Assembly (NCBI GenBank): GCA_017413145.1
Contig: JAFPUX010000538.1
Coordinates: forward strand, 1-5,105
Source of the DNA: Kiritimatiellia bacterium
Lineage (GTDB): Bacteria > Verrucomicrobiota > Kiritimatiellia > RFP12 > UBA3636
DNA: 5,105 nucleotides
Direction: 5' to 3'
Part shown: positions 3,542-5,105 of the stretch, one piece after another
How positions within the stretch are numbered: position 1 is the stretch's first letter
How the letters are laid out: every line of letters starts with the position of its first letter
Program-made: the position numbers and the translations under genes
Notes under the pieces: model-generated
Database searches by the model: none
What the model saw: the letters and a program-made list of their open reading frames with translations, nothing else
Told to the model about the DNA's origin: nothing

Positions 3542-5105
3542 ATGGACGCCAAACGCAGGACGCCCGTCGCGATCGAAGTCCGCGGCGCACGGAAGAACAA
3601 CCTCCGGAACCTCGATGTCGACATCCCCCTCGGGAAGATCGTCGGCGTCGCGGGCGTTTCGGGGAGCGGCAAGTCGTCGCTCGCGCTCGGCGTCGTCTAC
3701 GCGGAGGGCTCGCGCCGCTACCTCGAGTCGCTCTCCACCTACACGCGCCGCCGCATGACGCAGGCCGCGCGCGCCGAGGTCGAGGACGTGCTCCACGTCC
3801 CCGCCGCGCTCGCGCTGCACCAGCGCCCCGGCGTCCCCGGCGTGCGCTCGACGTTCGGCACGTCGACCGAGCTGCTCAACTCGCTGCGGCTGATGTTCTC
3901 GCGCCTCGCCTCGCACCGCTGCCCGAACGGCCACTACCACCCGCCGACGCTCGACGTCGCGGCGGAGCGCGAGCTCGTCTGCCCGGAATGCGGCGCGCGC
4001 TTCCTCGCGCCCGGCGCGGAGGAGCTCGCGTTCAACTCGCAGGGCGCGTGCCGGCGGTGCGACGGCACCGGCGTCGTCCGCGAGGTGGACCCCGCCACGA
4101 TCGTCCCGGACGACTCGCTCACGATCGACGAGGGCGCCGTCGCGCCGTGGCAGTCGCTCATGTGGTCGCTCATGAAGGACATCGCCCGCGACATGGGCGT
4201 GCGAACCGACGTGCCGTGGCGCGACCTCACGAAGAAGGAGCGCGACATCGTCCTGCACGCCCCGCCCGAGAAGCGCCACGTCGTCTACCAGATGAAGACC
4301 GGCGAGAGCGGCGAGATGGACTTCACGTTCTTCAACGCGTTCTACACCGTCGAGAACGCGCTGAAGAACGTCAAGGACGAGAAGGGGATGAAGCGCGTCG
4401 CGAAGTTCCTCAGGGAGGGCCCCTGCCCGGACTGCGGCGGCACGCGCCTCTCGGAGAGGGCCCGCGCGCCGCTCCTGCGCGGCATCTCCCTCGACCGCGC
4501 CGCCGCGATGACGCTCGCCGAGGCCGAGGAATGGGTGCGCGGCGTCCCCGCGTCGCTCCCCGCGCCGATGCGGCCGATGGCCGAGCGCATCTGCGAGTCG
4601 TTCCACGACACCTCCCGCCGACTTCTCGAGCTCGGGCTCTCCTACCTCTCGCTCGACCGCGCCGCGTCGACGCTCTCCACCGGCGAGCGCCAGCGCGTCC
4701 AGCTCGCGCGCGCCGTCCGCAACCGCACCACGGGCGTGCTCTACGTCCTCGACGAGCCCTCGATCGGCCTGCATCCCTCCAACCTCGAGGGCCTCACGGG
4801 CGTGATGGACGACCTCGTCGCCGACGGCAACTCGGTCCTCCTCGTCGACCACGACACGCAGGTCCTCTCGCACGCGGACTGGATCGTCGAGCTCGGCCCC
4901 GGCGCCGGCGCACGCGGAGGGACCCTGGTCGCCGAAGGCACGCCGGCGCAGCTCGCGAGGAACCCGAAGTCGGTCATCGGGCCCTTCCTGCACGCGGAGA
5001 GGATATCTCGCGCAGAGAAGAAACCGCACGCAGAGAGCGCAGAGGACGCAGAGAAGGCGCGCGCTGAGCGTGCGCAGAACCTTCGAACCTTCGAACCTTC
5101 GAACC
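3542..5105 (+). CDS. UvrA-like ABC ATPase lacking the UvrB-binding domain, open at right edge
   Basis: Excinuclease subunit A relative: a DNA-binding ABC ATPase. The frame runs 521 codons from ATG 3542 to the right edge without a stop. It matches the first ATPase module of UvrA: KNNLRNLDVDIP near the start, Walker A GVSGSGKS (residues 38-45), YAEGSRRYLESLS, then RSTFGTSTELLNSLRLMFSR. Zinc-type CxxC pairs are at 147/150, 170/173 and 295/298, with Cys127 and His131 nearby. The ABC signature is LSTGE (378-382; most UvrA have LSGGE). Walker B with the catalytic glutamate is VLYVLDEP (Asp404, Glu405), and the switch histidine is His437. Only about 20 residues separate the first zinc motif (CPNGH) from CPECG, where canonical UvrA carries its UvrB-binding and insertion regions. 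This is thus a UvrA2-like paralogue, a group associated with tolerance or drug resistance rather than core repair. After residue 483 (GPFL) the frame enters repeat DNA. Whether the second ATPase module follows lies outside the window. It starts 20 bases after the DUF362 stop, with no clear ribosome-binding site. Confidence 0.9.
   Translation, partial: MDAKRRTPVAIEVRGARKNNLRNLDVDIPLGKIVGVAGVSGSGKSSLALGVVYAEGSRRYLESLSTYTRRRMTQAARAEVEDVLHVPAALALHQRPGVPGVRSTFGTSTELLNSLRLMFSRLASHRCPNGHYHPPTLDVAAERELVCPECGARFLAPGAEELAFNSQGACRRCDGTGVVREVDPATIVPDDSLTIDEGAVAPWQSLMWSLMKDIARDMGVRTDVPWRDLTKKERDIVLHAPPEKRHVVYQMKTGESGEMDFTFFNAFYTVENALKNVKDEKGMKRVAKFLREGPCPDCGGTRLSERARAPLLRGISLDRAAAMTLAEAEEWVRGVPASLPAPMRPMAERICESFHDTSRRLLELGLSYLSLDRAASTLSTGERQRVQLARAVRNRTTGVLYVLDEPSIGLHPSNLEGLTGVMDDLVADGNSVLLVDHDTQVLSHADWIVELGPGAGARGGTLVAEGTPAQLARNPKSVIGPFLHAERISRAEKKPHAESAEDAEKARAERAQNLRTFEPSN
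5011..5053 (+). repeat. CGCAGAG 9-base repeat inside the UvrA-like reading frame
   Basis: CGCAGAG occurs at 5011, 5029, 5038 and 5047; the last three are exactly 9 bases apart, and a related CGCGGAG lies at 4993. The two bases after each core vary (AA, AG, GA, AA). In the UvrA-like frame the units read Ala-Glu-X (AEK, AES, AED, AEK), giving a charged, probably disordered segment directly after the first ATPase module. Confidence 0.85.
5077..5105. repeat. CTTCGAAC 8-base tandem repeat at the right edge
   Basis: Three perfect 8-base units (5081-5088, 5089-5096, 5097-5104), preceded by a half unit GAAC (5077-5080) and followed by one more C where the window ends. Each unit contains the palindrome TTCGAA. 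Since 8 is not a multiple of 3, all forward frames cycle through one 8-residue set (LRTFEPSN), and no frame on either strand contains a stop. The true length of the array is unknown. Confidence 0.88.

Noticed and set aside
3464..5029. Long open frame on the minus strand opposite the UvrA-like gene
   Set aside because: It is the complement of a clear ABC ATPase gene. Its translation is Arg/Ala/Val/Glu-rich with no domain, as expected from GC-rich third positions; the plus-strand frame has all UvrA motifs in order.
3988..5067. 359-codon plus-strand frame inside the UvrA-like gene
   Set aside because: Different frame from the real gene, composition dominated by Arg, Pro and Ala, no motif.
3542..5105. 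Housekeeping uvrA
   Set aside because: The UvrB-binding region is essentially missing and the signature is LSTGE, so I did not assign the symbol uvrA.

Overview
The window is a GC-rich bacterial segment with tight gene packing, strong G/C preference at third codon positions, few clear Shine-Dalgarno sites and short tandem repeats in and beside genes. I suspect a gut- or rumen-type Verrucomicrobiota/Kiritimatiellota-like genome, because the gene set and the CGCAGAG-type repeats remind me of such assemblies. That assignment rests on memory and style, not on a marker gene.

Layout. Two transcription units diverge from a 136-base control region (about 2341-2477). Leftward (minus strand) runs a TetR-family repressor (1648-2301; a longer start at 2340 is possible). 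It overlaps by 4 bases a lipoprotein flavodoxin (1064-1651). After a 92-base gap filled by a 9-base tandem repeat comes an iron-containing alcohol dehydrogenase (971 down to the left edge, cut off). Rightward (plus strand) runs a DUF362-family protein with an added export leader (2478-3521). Twenty bases later comes a UvrA-type ABC ATPase that lacks the UvrB-binding region (3542 to the right edge, no stop seen).

How it may work together. The control region holds two near-identical 15-base sites, TGACAYCGTGTCAAC, whose first 13 bases form a palindrome. One lies on a TTGACA -35 box and the other just downstream of the likely transcription start of the leftward unit. The simplest reading is an autoregulated repressor controlling its own redox operon (flavodoxin plus dehydrogenase), perhaps induced by a small toxic or reactive compound. 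The rightward pair has its own likely promoter very close to the start codon.

Most unusual points. (1) The flavodoxin and the DUF362 gene, which diverge and are otherwise unrelated, share the same leader of about 30 codons at both protein and DNA level, forming an inverted repeat around the repressor gene. The lipobox cysteine is kept in one copy and lost in the other. (2) The UvrA-like frame runs after its first ATPase module into a 9-base CGCAGAG repeat read in frame as Ala-Glu-X. It then enters an 8-base CTTCGAAC repeat with no stop codon in any frame, and the window ends there. (3) A third short repeat (TTCAACC plus 2 bases) occupies the leader of the dehydrogenase. No RNA genes, CRISPR array, insertion sequence or integrase was seen.
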